From: Polydactylus sextarius
Lineage: Eukaryota > Chordata > Actinopteri > Polynemidae
DNA length: 64,000 bases
Direction: 5' to 3'
Assembly (NCBI GenBank): GCA_016801845.1
Contig: CM028906.1
Location: forward strand, 4,264,501-4,328,500
Shown in pieces: positions 1 through 49,750 of this stretch. The translations under genes and the position numbers were made by a program. The notes under the pieces are model-generated. The model was not told the DNA's origin. It did no database searches and saw nothing but the letters and a program-made list of their open reading frames with translations. Numbering within the stretch: the first letter of the stretch is position 1; every line of letters starts with the position of its first letter.

Positions 1-158
1 GACTACGAGGAGGTTCTGCGTGACGACAAGGCGGCGCTGGCCTGGCTCCTGGCGCTGCGTCGCGTCGGCATCGTCTACCTGAAGGGGGCGCCAACGGAGC
101 AGGGCCAAGTGGCGCGGCTGGCTGAGAGGATCGGCTACCTGAGGCTGACTTTCTACGG
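1..158 (+). CDS. bbox1: bbox1 coding exon a (cut by window edge)
   Basis: Reads DYEEVLRDDKAALAWLL... to RLTFYG in frame 1 and ends with phase 2 at donor GG|gtgagt. The true 5' boundary is outside the window. Confidence 0.9.
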
Positions 159-3100
159 GTGAGTCTGAGTCTTTCTCTCCAGTCATCTTCAGCCAGAAGC
201 TGCTAATAATCTAATAATCTCACCTCACCCCCCACTAAATCTTGAGCTGAAGTTTTCCACTGATCACATTTGAGTTGGAGCAGAGCCTGGGGACCGTCAT
301 TAACACAAATGAAATACAAAAGATCTTTATTCATACATCTCTTTTTCCAGTGAATCAAACATGGCAGAGCTTTTTCCCCTTTTGATGAAACATTCTCACC
401 TCTCCGACGATAATGTTTAGGAAGAAAAGTGTCAGTTATCTGTAGCTTCGATTCTCTCTGACTCTGTGGAGAAGCTGACTGAAAGTCTGCTCGTCCTTTT
501 CATCACAGCAGAGTTCATCTCTTTGACTTATTGCAGTGCTGATTACTCAAGGAGCAGAGTCGGGAGTGAAACAACCCTAAAAGCATTCCAGTCTTGTTTT
601 TTTTTTTTTCTTTTTTCTTTTTTTTTAAGCCAGAGGAATTACCTGGTGCGCTCAGTCAGAACAGAGGTTTGGAGCGTAAATCTTTCCCTCTGCCAGTGGA
701 TGAGCTCATACGGCTGGAAGTAAAGAGGCCGTGTGCTGAAACTGGAGAGACTGAGGCTGTTTTTACGAGCCGGGCATCCAAATAAAGCATACAAACAGAA
801 CACGGAAGATAACTTGAGCTCATTAGTGCAGGACTCCTGCTGCATCTCAATGAAGGATCTGCTCCAGAGGCTCACAGTCTGAGCATTCCTGCCCTCAGGG
901 ATCCCTGCTAACTCCAGCTCATCTCATCCTGACGCTGCTGCAGCTTAATTGTTGCAGCTGATCTTCTAAAGCTGATGTTAAATAATTTACATGGAGTTTA
1001 TTAACAAGTGTTATCTTTGGCCTTCAGGCACACGTGGCAGGTTCAGGACAAATACATGGCAAACAATGTGGCCTACACCTCGGGCAGACTCAGCCTCCAC
1101 ACAGACTACCCTGCTCTACACTTCGCACCTGGAGTGAGTAGTGTGACCGTCGGAACAGATATCGCATCACATGACGCCTTTAAAACTTTGTTTTCACTGC
1201 CAAGCACTTTTATGTCATGACTTTTTAAATGAGCAAATTGTGCATGCATGCGTATGTGTGTTAGGTGCAGTTTCTGCACTGCATCACCCAGGCGGTGGAG
1301 GGCGGGGAGAGCGAGGTGGTAGACGGCTTCCACATGGCCGAGCAGCTGCAGAGAGAAGACCCCGAGGCCTTCAGGACTCTCAGCTCGCTGCGCGTGGACT
1401 TCACCGACACGGGGGTGGACTACTGCGACTTCATGCTACAGTCCAAGAAACGCATCATCGAGTGAGTGGACGCAGCGTTTCATCATGATGACACACGCTG
1501 CTTGATTTAAAAAAAAAAAAAAAGACATTAAAACACAAAAAAAGGTGCAGTGGTTCATTTCGCCAGAGTTAATATTTGATTTGAAAGGAGACACTGCCAT
1601 CTGCTGGTCACAGACAGAAGAACAACCGTGACATTAAGGTTGAATTCTCATGTGTCCATGAAGCTTTGGCAACATATTTTAAGCATCAGAAAAAAACGAT
1701 GACATGAGTAGAGAAAATGATATTTAATGAGTGCTTGATAAATAATTTCTGGGTAAAAGCAGTGGAATCCATTTATATTTTTTTTAGAATTTTTGAATAA
1801 TAAAATATCTGAAACTATAGAATATATTTAATTTATGTTTCTAGATCTGAGAAGAAAGTGACGGCTCATCACAGCAGAAAATAATGATGATATAATTACG
1901 ATTCATTGATATGGGATCATTTAAATTTTGAACACAATTAATCCAGATTACATCAGATTAATCCACAAAAAGATAATCACCAGTTCCAGCGTCTCATAAA
2001 TGAATTAATCCATTAATTAATTATTCGATCTGTCTCCCTCCTTCTCTCCACGCAGCGTCGACGCCGAGGGTCGGATCTCCAGAATAAACTACAACAACGC
2101 CACCAGGGACACGGTGCTGGACCTGCCCCTGCATCAGGTCCAGCCCTTCTACCGGGCACTGAGAGCCTTCGTGGACATCATGAACCGACCGGAGAACGTG
2201 GTCACCTACAGGATGGAGGCAGGTCAGTGAGCAAAACTCACAAATCCACCAGGTGGAAGAAAATGAATCGGTGAAACACATTTAATCAGCGTTTTATAAG
2301 GTTTATAAGACTCAAGTGTTGACAAAAAGACCAGAATGTTGATGAGGCTCAGAGAGAAAGACGAACTTCATCATCAAGGTCACGATCACATCACATCTCA
2401 GTGAATCACTCAGCATCAAGTGTGACAGAGATGAAGCGATGATATTGTCGGTGACGTCGCAGGATGGATACATTAGTATTAGAGACGGTGTTTTTGGACG
2501 ACATCCGTCCCAATGTCACGTCCTTGAGGTGATTCAAACAAAAACGTTTGTATTTGTTCGAGCACGTCTCAGGGAAAAAGTGTCCTGGACATCCTCTGTG
2601 ACTGGAACAGCTGGGACAAATGAATTTGCTGTGGTTATAATAATACCTAGATGATCAGAAGTTGCTCTGAATTTCTGCAGAAAATCTGAGTCATAACGTC
2701 GTGAGTCACGAGTCGTCATCACAGAAATGTTGGATTCACTGTGATTTGCACTTTCAGAGGATGACGTCATCCCTGACGTCCGTCATGAATAAATGAATTT
2801 ACCTTGGATTAGTCTGGTTTTTAAAGTTTTCCTCAACATCAGAGACATTTATTTATAATTGTCAGAACACGCGACCGTGGCTGAGCAGCAAAATCAGGGA
2901 ATCAAGGTGATTAGACCAGAATGAATATGAATATGGAAATCTGTGTTGAGATTTTCTTGCATATTTAGTAAAAAATAAACTGGTTTGTGAGATAGATAAG
3001 TGAGGCTCACGTTGATCTCTGATAAAATAAACACCAAACCTTCCTCTCTGATCTTTGCCTGTTTGTTATATTTCAGGCGATGTCGTGACCTTTGATAACT

Positions 3101-3228
3101 GGCGTCTGCTCCACGGTCGGAGGAGCTACATCAGCACGCCGGACAGGATGCGGCACCTGGAGGGCGCCTACCTGGACTGGGACGAGGTCATGTCCCGCCT
3201 CCGGATACTCCGCAGCTCCAGCTCATGA
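1..3228 (+). CDS. bbox1: gamma-butyrobetaine dioxygenase, last five coding exons (5' partial)
   Basis: Fe(II)/2-oxoglutarate oxygenase that hydroxylates gamma-butyrobetaine to L-carnitine in the cytosol. Coding exons: 1-158, 1028-1133, 1265-1461, 2056-2222, 3077-3228, joined in phase (780 nt, 259 codons plus stop; human BBOX1 is 387 aa, so about the N-terminal third is outside the window). The Fe-binding HxD is in LSLHTDYPALH (exon 2). The distal His is in FDNWRLLHGRRSY (last exon), which also supplies the 2-oxoglutarate-binding Arg region. The motifs FYGHTWQVQDK, VDFTDTGVDYCDF and HLEGAY.DWDEVMSRLRILR are BBOX1-specific and argue against the paralogue TMLHE. Introns (869, 131, 594 and 854 bp) hold only AT-rich sequence and homopolymers. 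No frameshift or stop is seen. The gene runs tail-to-tail toward madd. The symbol rests on protein motifs only. Confidence 0.95.
1028..1133 (+). CDS. bbox1: bbox1 coding exon b
   Basis: Acceptor ttcag|G; reads HTWQVQDKYMANNVAY... to HFAPG, with donor GGA|gtgagt. Contains the iron-binding His and Asp of HTD. Confidence 0.93.
1265..1461 (+). CDS. bbox1: bbox1 coding exon c
   Basis: Acceptor ttag|GTG; reads VQFLHCITQAVEGGESEVVDG... to KKRII and ends in phase 2 at GA|gtgagt. Core of the double-stranded beta-helix oxygenase fold. Confidence 0.93.
2056..2222 (+). CDS. bbox1: bbox1 coding exon d
   Basis: Acceptor cgcag|C; reads VDAEGRISRINYNNATRD... to NVVTYRMEA, with donor GCAG|gtcagt in phase 1. 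NNATRDT is conserved in BBOX1. Confidence 0.93.
3077..3228 (+). CDS. bbox1: bbox1 terminal coding exon
   Basis: Acceptor tttcag|GC; reads DVVTFDNWRLLHGRRSY... to RLRILRSSSS, then TGA at 3226-3228. Holds the distal Fe-binding His and the 2-oxoglutarate-binding Arg motif. The C-terminus is slightly shorter than in human. Confidence 0.93.
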
Positions 3229-3310
3229 GGCGACACGCGGGCTCGGGAAAAACAAATACGAAATTTTTCTAAGAAATAGAAGGAAGAAGGGTAACTTTAC
3301 AAGTAGAGAT

Positions 3311-3341
<31 letters not shown>

Positions 3342-3354
3342 CCATGCATTAAAC
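3229..3354 (+). other. bbox1: bbox1 3'UTR start with A27 tract and ATTAAA
   Basis: Non-coding sequence directly after the bbox1 stop. It holds a run of 27 adenines (3315-3341) and an ATTAAA hexamer near 3348 that could serve as a polyadenylation signal. An AATAAA near 4497 is an alternative, so the real transcript end is uncertain. Confidence 0.4.
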
Positions 3355-6300
3355 TAAACGTTGTTCTTTAAAACAACGAGACGCTTAGAGGGCAAAGTGC
3401 AAAAATGCTTAAATATTGTGATGATTGTTTGAGCTGAAACAATTTGGACTCTTTTATCCTTAAAGGTTAAATAACAACAGCAACACTGCAATGCAAAAGA
3501 AGAGCACCTGATATTGATTTTAAAAGGTGGTTTTGGACTTTAGTCATAGTGACTAGTGACAAATACGTTTTTGTAAGCTTCAGTCTAGCTTTAGTTTTTA
3601 TATGTTGTCTTTGGTTCTGGTGAGTCATTAATAATAGTTAACTATTTAACAGTTAAATATTTGGTTTCTGAAGTTACCACGGGGTAATACTCACTCTCCG
3701 CCATTTTGTCTCATGTCAAATATTTGATTTTCTCACTAGTCGGTACACAGTGAATCGTTGACTGTTTATTACTTTACATATGACATAGTGAAGAAGTGAT
3801 TTCAGACACGACCTCAGCATAAAGAGTCATTACTCTTTTTCCTCTTACCAGTTTAATGCTGCGCCTGCTCGGCTGACGCCACATCCTCGACTTTCCCTTC
3901 GGTCCGCTTCAGTAACTGCAAAATTTCTTTTTAGGGCTAAAAACAAACATGAAAACCCATCATGTTTATCTAAAGCTATTAAAAAGTTTGAGGTTGTAGC
4001 GTCTGAAATTCCACTAAAGTGCCTCAACGTGTTTGTTTCACAAACAAAGTCTCAAAGGCAAAAGTCATCAGTAACACGCTGAAGACTGATGCTGCTGTTC
4101 AGCGTTAAGTGACTGGTCCTCAGACACGCATCAGCTGTTTTAATAATGTTGTTTACGATATGAACAAAAACTATACATCAAATGTTACTGTACAATATAG
4201 TCTGCATGTTAATCTCAACTACCTGATTCTTTGTGCAGCCAAAGAGCACAGACAATCTTCAGTACATCGTCGTTATTTTAATCATTTTTCATGTGATCCT
4301 TGAAGGAAAGAAAGGCATTTAAATTCAACATGGATGTTGTTGTTCCATGGCAGAATCACTCGGGTTCAGTCGTTCTCACTGACGCTTCAGTCAGATCCAC
4401 TTTGTATTTTGCACGTTTTTTTTTTTTTTTTTCTTTCAGTCTTAACTCCTGTTATACAAACATGCCTCTGTAAAGCTGGTACTTTTTGACTCATTAAAAT
4501 AAATCTACAAAGCTTCAAGAAACGTTTCGTTTGTTTATATGCCTGCAGCAAAAAGGACACTGAACTGCACTGAGCTTCATTTGGGACAACTTTATTATAT
4601 TGCCAAAGCTGTACATATTCTATAAATACTTCTTCTACTGGAATACTTACACCTGACATCTCATTTCTTTTTTTAATTCTCGTTACAGCAGCTGGCCAGT
4701 ACAATGACAAGAGATGAGTTGTAATTATCCAGTTAAAAAAAAAAAAAGTCCTTATGACTTGAACGCATTATTATTATTATTATTATTATTCATGAATGGA
4801 AAAAGCATATGAATGTCCAACTGATCAATTACCTCAAGTTACTAAAAATACAAGCGTGTCTGAATGAAAATAAAACATGTTCCAGTGATGACGGCTGTAC
4901 CAAGTACACAAACATCTATTGCTGATCTGGAGAAACTGTTCACCAACATGAACGGGCACACACACACATACACACACACACACACACATTTGTTGCTGAA
5001 AGTTAAGGAGGAAGAGGGGCAGTGATGATGAAATGGGACCAGATTCTGATCAGTTCTGTTCAATCACAAACAGGAAACCACAGTAAGACTCTGTTTCTCT
5101 TCTGAGAGCAGATGAACTGTTCAACACGTCTGAGCAGGAAATCAACACGCCATCACATGATGGAAAAACTTCAGGTTAAACTGTTGTGACATCATCAGTG
5201 ATGTAAAAGCAGGTGTTTTTTTTCCTTGGCTGCTTTAACACCAACTAAAATAAAACAGGTTCAAGTTTTCACATGTTCATATTTCCTAGTGTGAATATTA
5301 ATAATAAACTCGGATAATAAACTGTGATCTTTTGACCAAAATTTTAATTTCTTTTTAAAAATATTCATCAGTTGTGGCTTTAGTGTGTATGTGGCTGCCA
5401 CAGTTACTACTCAGTCTTGTGTACCATACAACTTATTCATTTATGCGTATAAACTTTCCTACAGAGAACTGTTGTAAAATGTATTGAATATTGAACTGAT
5501 TTGCCAATATTCAAGAAGCATATTGTAAATACATCAGATCAGTTAATGTGACACGTCGGACACTTCTCACCAACAACAGTGGCCATCTTGGCTCTGTCGC
5601 TGAAGCTGAGGAACTAACATCTTTCAATCATTGTTTTTAGAAATAGCGCATGAAAACGAACTAACCAAAACAGAGAACTTTTCATCATGTCACATTACAC
5701 ACAAATGTTATTTTCTATATTTTTTGTAAAGTTTCGGGCCACGTGATCAAATCTAACTGAACCCGTGGCTGATGAAACAACGGCCACATCCACCAACACT
5801 GTAGTTCTATAATAACTGGAAATAGCTGATTCGCGACACTTTGAGTTTGTAAAGATGCTTAATATGTGTGTATTTATTTTATTTATTTATTTTACAGTTT
5901 TCTGATATCTAACATTAATTATGGATTAAACTACAACATGAAGCCACAAATGAGTTTCTGCTCATATTTTTTTTTAAAGTCAAATCTGAATCTCTGATCT
6001 TTGTTAAAGACTGAATAACATTAACAACAACAACCTCTTTTGGTTAAACTTTTCTAGATAGAAATGATAATAAACGTTCACCGACGCAAATACTTGAACC
6101 GTGTCTTCAGTTTAAATGTAAACAGTCACCTTGACAACTGAGAGAAGACGACGAAGACGTTTACCTGAAAACACCTGCTGTGACATCACTGACTAGGGGG
6201 CGTGGCCTGAACGGCCATCACCATTTTTTTTTTTTTTTTTTTTTTTTTCCATGTGTGATTTGGAGTTGATTTACCTTTTAAAAGACAAACTTTAAACATC

Positions 6301-6565
6301 CATATCACACTGAATCATGATATTCACACCAATCAATATGTACTTATAAAAACAAAACAAAACAAAAATAACTTTCTTACATTCTTCACCCTGTGAAGCC
6401 AGTTAACTCAAGAAAACCTGACTCTGGCAATGGCTAACTACTCATTAAGTATTGCACATCTAGCAAATGAACAATTTGTAACATTATTTTTCAGAGAAAT
6501 GTACAGTCAATATATGTATATATATATATTAAATAAATACTATATATAGAAATATATATATAATA
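3355..6565. other. convergent intergenic region, no gene recognised
   Basis: Between the bbox1 and madd 3' ends. I see no coding exon. Contents are simple repeats: TTA trinucleotides 4768-4790, CA dinucleotides about 4957-4988, poly-T 6222-6248 and a TA-rich stretch 6513-6562. Parts may be alternative long 3'UTRs of either gene. Confidence 0.5.
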
Positions 6566-7359
6566 TTTATTTGTTGTCGTCATAGTAACATGCAGTTGAT
6601 AACAGCAGACCACAGACAAAGATTTTACAGTAGAACTAGAACAGTAAATTCAGCCCGTGGAGGCCGAGCTAAGGGCGAGAGAACACACATCTGAGAACAC
6701 TCACATTATTTTAGGGTTCAAACAGCTCTGAGAAGCGTTTACATGCGGTGCTCCGGTGCAGTGATACAGCAGTTGTTTCAGTACGGGACGTCCTGCACGG
6801 TGAGACCAGCGTCTCTTCACCGTTCTCCTCACTTCAGTAACCACATAATCACAGAATAACTCACACAGTCGTATGGAGTCAGGGAGGGTGTCCAGGTGTT
6901 GGGGGGTGGGGAGTGGGTGGAGGGAGGGCTCGCTGTAGTGAGTGTGAAGGCTTGTGCACGGGACCTGCATGCACTCTGTGCCTGAGAGGGGGGTGGCGGG
7001 TGTCCCTCACATCTCCTATCTGGTAAAAACTGTTTGGTCTTGGCAGCGACAACAATAGAAGAGAGAAACGTTTAACTGGTTGGACGACAGCGATGAGGGA
7101 GTGAGAATTATTTACACGACATCACAGACCAAACACGTCTACACGATAAGATTTAAAATGGACGGTGGAGGGAGGGGTCATCTTAGGCTTGTATGTACAG
7201 GAGGAGGGAGCGGGAGTCGTGTGCTTAGAATAAAGTTAGGGATTGTCAGAAGTCTGTGGTTTTAGAGCTGAGACGCCATTTCAAGTAGACAGGCACACCA
7301 AGGCTGGGAGGAGGGGGGAGAGATGGGGGAAGATGGGGGAGGAGGAGCAGGAGTGTGGA
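6566..7359 (-). other. madd: madd 3'UTR (inferred)
   Basis: Runs on the minus strand from the madd stop codon (7360-7362) to the first canonical AATAAA in that direction (plus-strand TTTATT, 6566-6571). G/A-rich blocks at 6900-7000 and 7150-7350 are pyrimidine-rich in the transcript. The end point is inferred from the hexamer only; later signals exist near 5885 and 4590. Confidence 0.45.
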
Positions 7360-46735
<39,376 letters not shown>

Positions 46736-46898
46736 CTTGGATTGGCCACGTCCTGTATGTCACGGCATCCAGGATAAACAGGTTCCCTCTCGAGTCAGCA
46801 GAGCCTTTCCATCACAACTGGGAGATTTGAAGTGTGAACTCAGTCGACACACGACGTCTTAACTGTCATGATGATGCTTCAAAAAAAAAAAGTCAGAC
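46736..46898 (-). promoter_or_regulatory. madd: madd 5'UTR part of exon 1 with three upstream ORFs
   Basis: A cag acceptor at 46899-46901 (tgtgtttcag on the minus strand) suggests the exon carrying the start codon begins at 46898. The leader holds three short upstream ORFs: 46840-46869 (9 codons), 46795-46812 (5 codons) and 46760-46768 (2 codons), all closed before the main ATG. The boundary is inferred; a run of T after the acceptor is unusual. Confidence 0.5.
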
Positions 46899-48926
46899 CT
46901 GAAACACAAAAAGAAGTAGCCGTTTTATCATATCAATAAACTCTATGACTTTTCACGGCTGCAAAACATGGCTGCTGGTGGTATCATGATTAATAATCTT
47001 TAACTTTTGTTAAGACCTTAAAGAAGTTATTAGCTCTGTAATTTTCTATAACTCAAGTTCGCAGCAGTTTCCATTTCCCAGAATTATCTGCTTTTCACAA
47101 GAAGATCATTTTAGAGGCAAGAAACCTTTTAACGACAGACATTTTTTAGTAAGAAAGAAAAAAGAGCGGACTGAGAGAAACTTCAAGTAACCCATCAAGG
47201 ACATTTTTGATTCACAAAGAGGTGAAATTAATGTAGCTGCCTTGAATTAGAGCTCATCATTACTGCAGAATCTGAATCTGACTTATTTTTTCATTCTTTC
47301 TGGAAATGTCATTGCAATGTCACATCCACATTTATTTTGCAGGGTGGGATGAAATGAAAAACATTAAAACTGATGCTGTGTTTTACAGCGTGTTCATCTC
47401 TAGCAGATGAGGTACATGGCAGGCAACAAGACAAAGTATCAGACCAAGTGGACTCAAAAAAAAAAAAAAAAAGCATAATGCAATTCTATAAACCTGACAG
47501 TGCTCTAAGTGATTTAGTGCCTTGTTATGACCATTGTGTCAGCTGCTTGTTTTTGTTGGAAGGATAAAGATTTTTCAGTAGACGCTGATATATTAAGCAG
47601 CTTAGGGACCTTGGTGGAACAAGCTCCCCTCTTTACAGGCCTGTGACTGATGGCTAACTACACCACACTGAAGCACCATGTCTGAAGATGTCTGTTCACC
47701 ACCACTAACAGCTGCAGTCTGAGGCTCCAATCATTAAATTGTGAACATGACGCAGTAAGATGACAATTTCCTCCAAAGTACATGAATACAGAAGCTATGA
47801 GTGTGAGCAACAGCTATCCCCTAGCATCACAACAATATAGTACAATAAACAATATTTCAGTTGACAGGATATTGCAAGGGAGCAGGCTGTGCGTCAGTCA
47901 AACAAAGCTAAACCAACAAGCCCGATGCTTAATCATCTCAAAGGAACAGAGGTCTGGATGTACTTGTGTAAGGGTGAGGAGAAAAGATAAGCTGGTCCAT
48001 TTAAACACAAACAAACAAACAAACAAACCAAACCAAGAGAGGGAAGGGATTTTGTAAGGCTCAACTCTTCAGTATTTTCCTTTTAACCATTTGCAGATTC
48101 ACTACTCCCACAGACATACAATAATGTGATGTGTTACTGATGCATGGGAGGCACCTGTCACTCCGACACACACAAGGAGGTCAGAGGTCATAACATATAC
48201 TGTCAAACCACATTTGTAGACTGAATATAATGAAGTTACAACAGCTCCCAAAATGAAAACAAAACATCTGGATCACTGCAGTATAGACTATATATTTTGT
48301 TTTTATTTAGTTATTTTGTTTTAAAACAAGGAGAGATGTCATGATTGGCCTACAGTTGATTGAATGGGACTATAATATTGTCCTAATCAATACTGCTCTT
48401 GTCCAGGATATTTTAGGTACATCTCCTTACAGTGAATGTAAGTGGAGATGCGTGGTCCATCTTTATATTCAGTCTTTGGTCTGGAACCTCTCACTTTGTT
48501 TTTGAGGTCTCTGGACAAGCCTGGACAAACCTACAACCAATCAGAGGAATGAAAAATGTGACGTAGCCTATAAAGAAACACTGTCAAACCCATTAGAGAT
48601 GAAGGGTTGTGATCGCCACAACTTGTCTCAGGATGGACGGAAATCTGTCTGAACTGGAGTGAATAAACATGAGCTCAGTGATTGGTCTGGTTTTCCAGGA
48701 TAATATAAACAGGACGGGCTTCAAATAATAATGTGCATTTTCATTTCAAAGAGCGTCTTTGTGGCTCAGCTGAAGTCTGACAAACTCGTCTGTAGAAAAC
48801 GATGCATCTGTTACTTCAACAACAAATTTTTCACAGTGTGACTGTTCATCGCTGTTACAAAATGGCAGCTCTATAATGAAGTAATGAAGTGTTGATTCTC
48901 TTTGATGTAACAATTATCAGAAAATA

Positions 48927-49718
48927 CAGTGTTTGCCCTCATTCTGATTTCTCTCTTTTTTTTTTTTTTTTGCATGTTTGTCACACTTAAATGTTTCAGA
49001 TCATCAAACAAATTTAAACATTAGTAAAAGACAACAACTAAACACAAAATGCAGTTTTTAAATGAAGGTTTTTAATAAGGGACAAAAACCTAAATGAAAT
49101 CCAAACCTACATGGCCCTGTGTGAAAAAGTGATTGAAAAAGCATAACGCTGCATTTTAGAAAAAGAACATCATACCAACAGTAAACTATGGTGGTGGTAG
49201 TGTGATGGTCTGGGGCTGTTTTGCTGCTTCAGGACCTGGAAGATTTGCTGTGACAAATGGAGCCATGAATTCTGCCGTCTACCAAAAAATCCTGAAGGAG
49301 AATGTCCTGCCATCTGTTCCTGACCTCAAGTTGAAACGAACTTGGGTTCTGTAGCAGGACAATGATCCAAAACACACCGGCAAGTCTACCTCTGAATGGC
49401 TGAAGAAAAACAAAATGAAGACTTTGGAGTGGCCTAGTCAAAGTCCTGACCTGAATCCTATTGATGCTGTGGCATGACCTTAAAAAGGAGGTTCAAGATG
49501 AGTGGGCCAACATTCCTCCACAGCGCTGGAAGAGACTCATTGCAATTGCATTGGATTTTTTTTCCTCCCATAAAAACCTTCATTTAAAAACTGTATTTTG
49601 TGTTCACTTGTGTTGTCTCTGACTAATATTTAAATTTGTTTGATCTGAAACATGTAAGTGTGACAAATATGCAAAAAAATAAGAAATCAGGAAGGTGGCA
49701 AACACTTTTTCACACCAC

Positions 49719-49720
<2 letters not shown>
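48927..49720 (+). mobile_element. degenerate Tc1-like DNA transposon
   Basis: About 794 bp bounded by inverted repeats of the well-known fish Tc1 type (right end reads gtggcaaacactttttcacaccactg). Long terminal arms match each other (for example the atgtttgtcacacttaaatg region and its inverse near 49650). The left tip lacks about 13 bp present at the right, as if lost between two AGTG repeats. A 5' TA is visible at 48925-48926; the 3' side runs into a TG microsatellite. The transposase is internally deleted, lacking the N-terminal paired-like DNA-binding half. Confidence 0.9.
49150..49545 (+). pseudogene. Tc1 transposase remnant (C-terminal catalytic part)
   Basis: Reads NYGGGSVMVWGCFAASGPG... 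then KILKENVLPSV, a premature TAG, QDNDPKHTGKST, and SQSPDLNPIDAV before further stops. The second catalytic Asp sits in QDNDPKHT; the third acidic residue position reads NPID instead of the usual NPIE. Two or more stops and the missing N-terminus make it dead. It cannot supply transposase for the MITE copies, which have unrelated ends. Confidence 0.9.

Positions 49721-49745
<25 letters not shown>
49719..49745 (+). repeat. TG microsatellite at Tc1 3' edge
   Basis: (TG)n followed by TATATA and CACACA directly abutting the transposon end; it has obliterated the expected 3' TA duplication. Confidence 0.85.

Positions 49746-49750
<5 letters not shown>

Noticed and set aside
3315..3341. A27 tract after the bbox1 stop as a sign of retroposition
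   Set aside because: bbox1 here has normal introns and splice sites, so it is not a processed copy; the A tract is a simple repeat in the 3'UTR.
49229..49441. Minus-strand ORF within the Tc1 element
   Set aside because: Shadow of the plus-strand transposase remnant.
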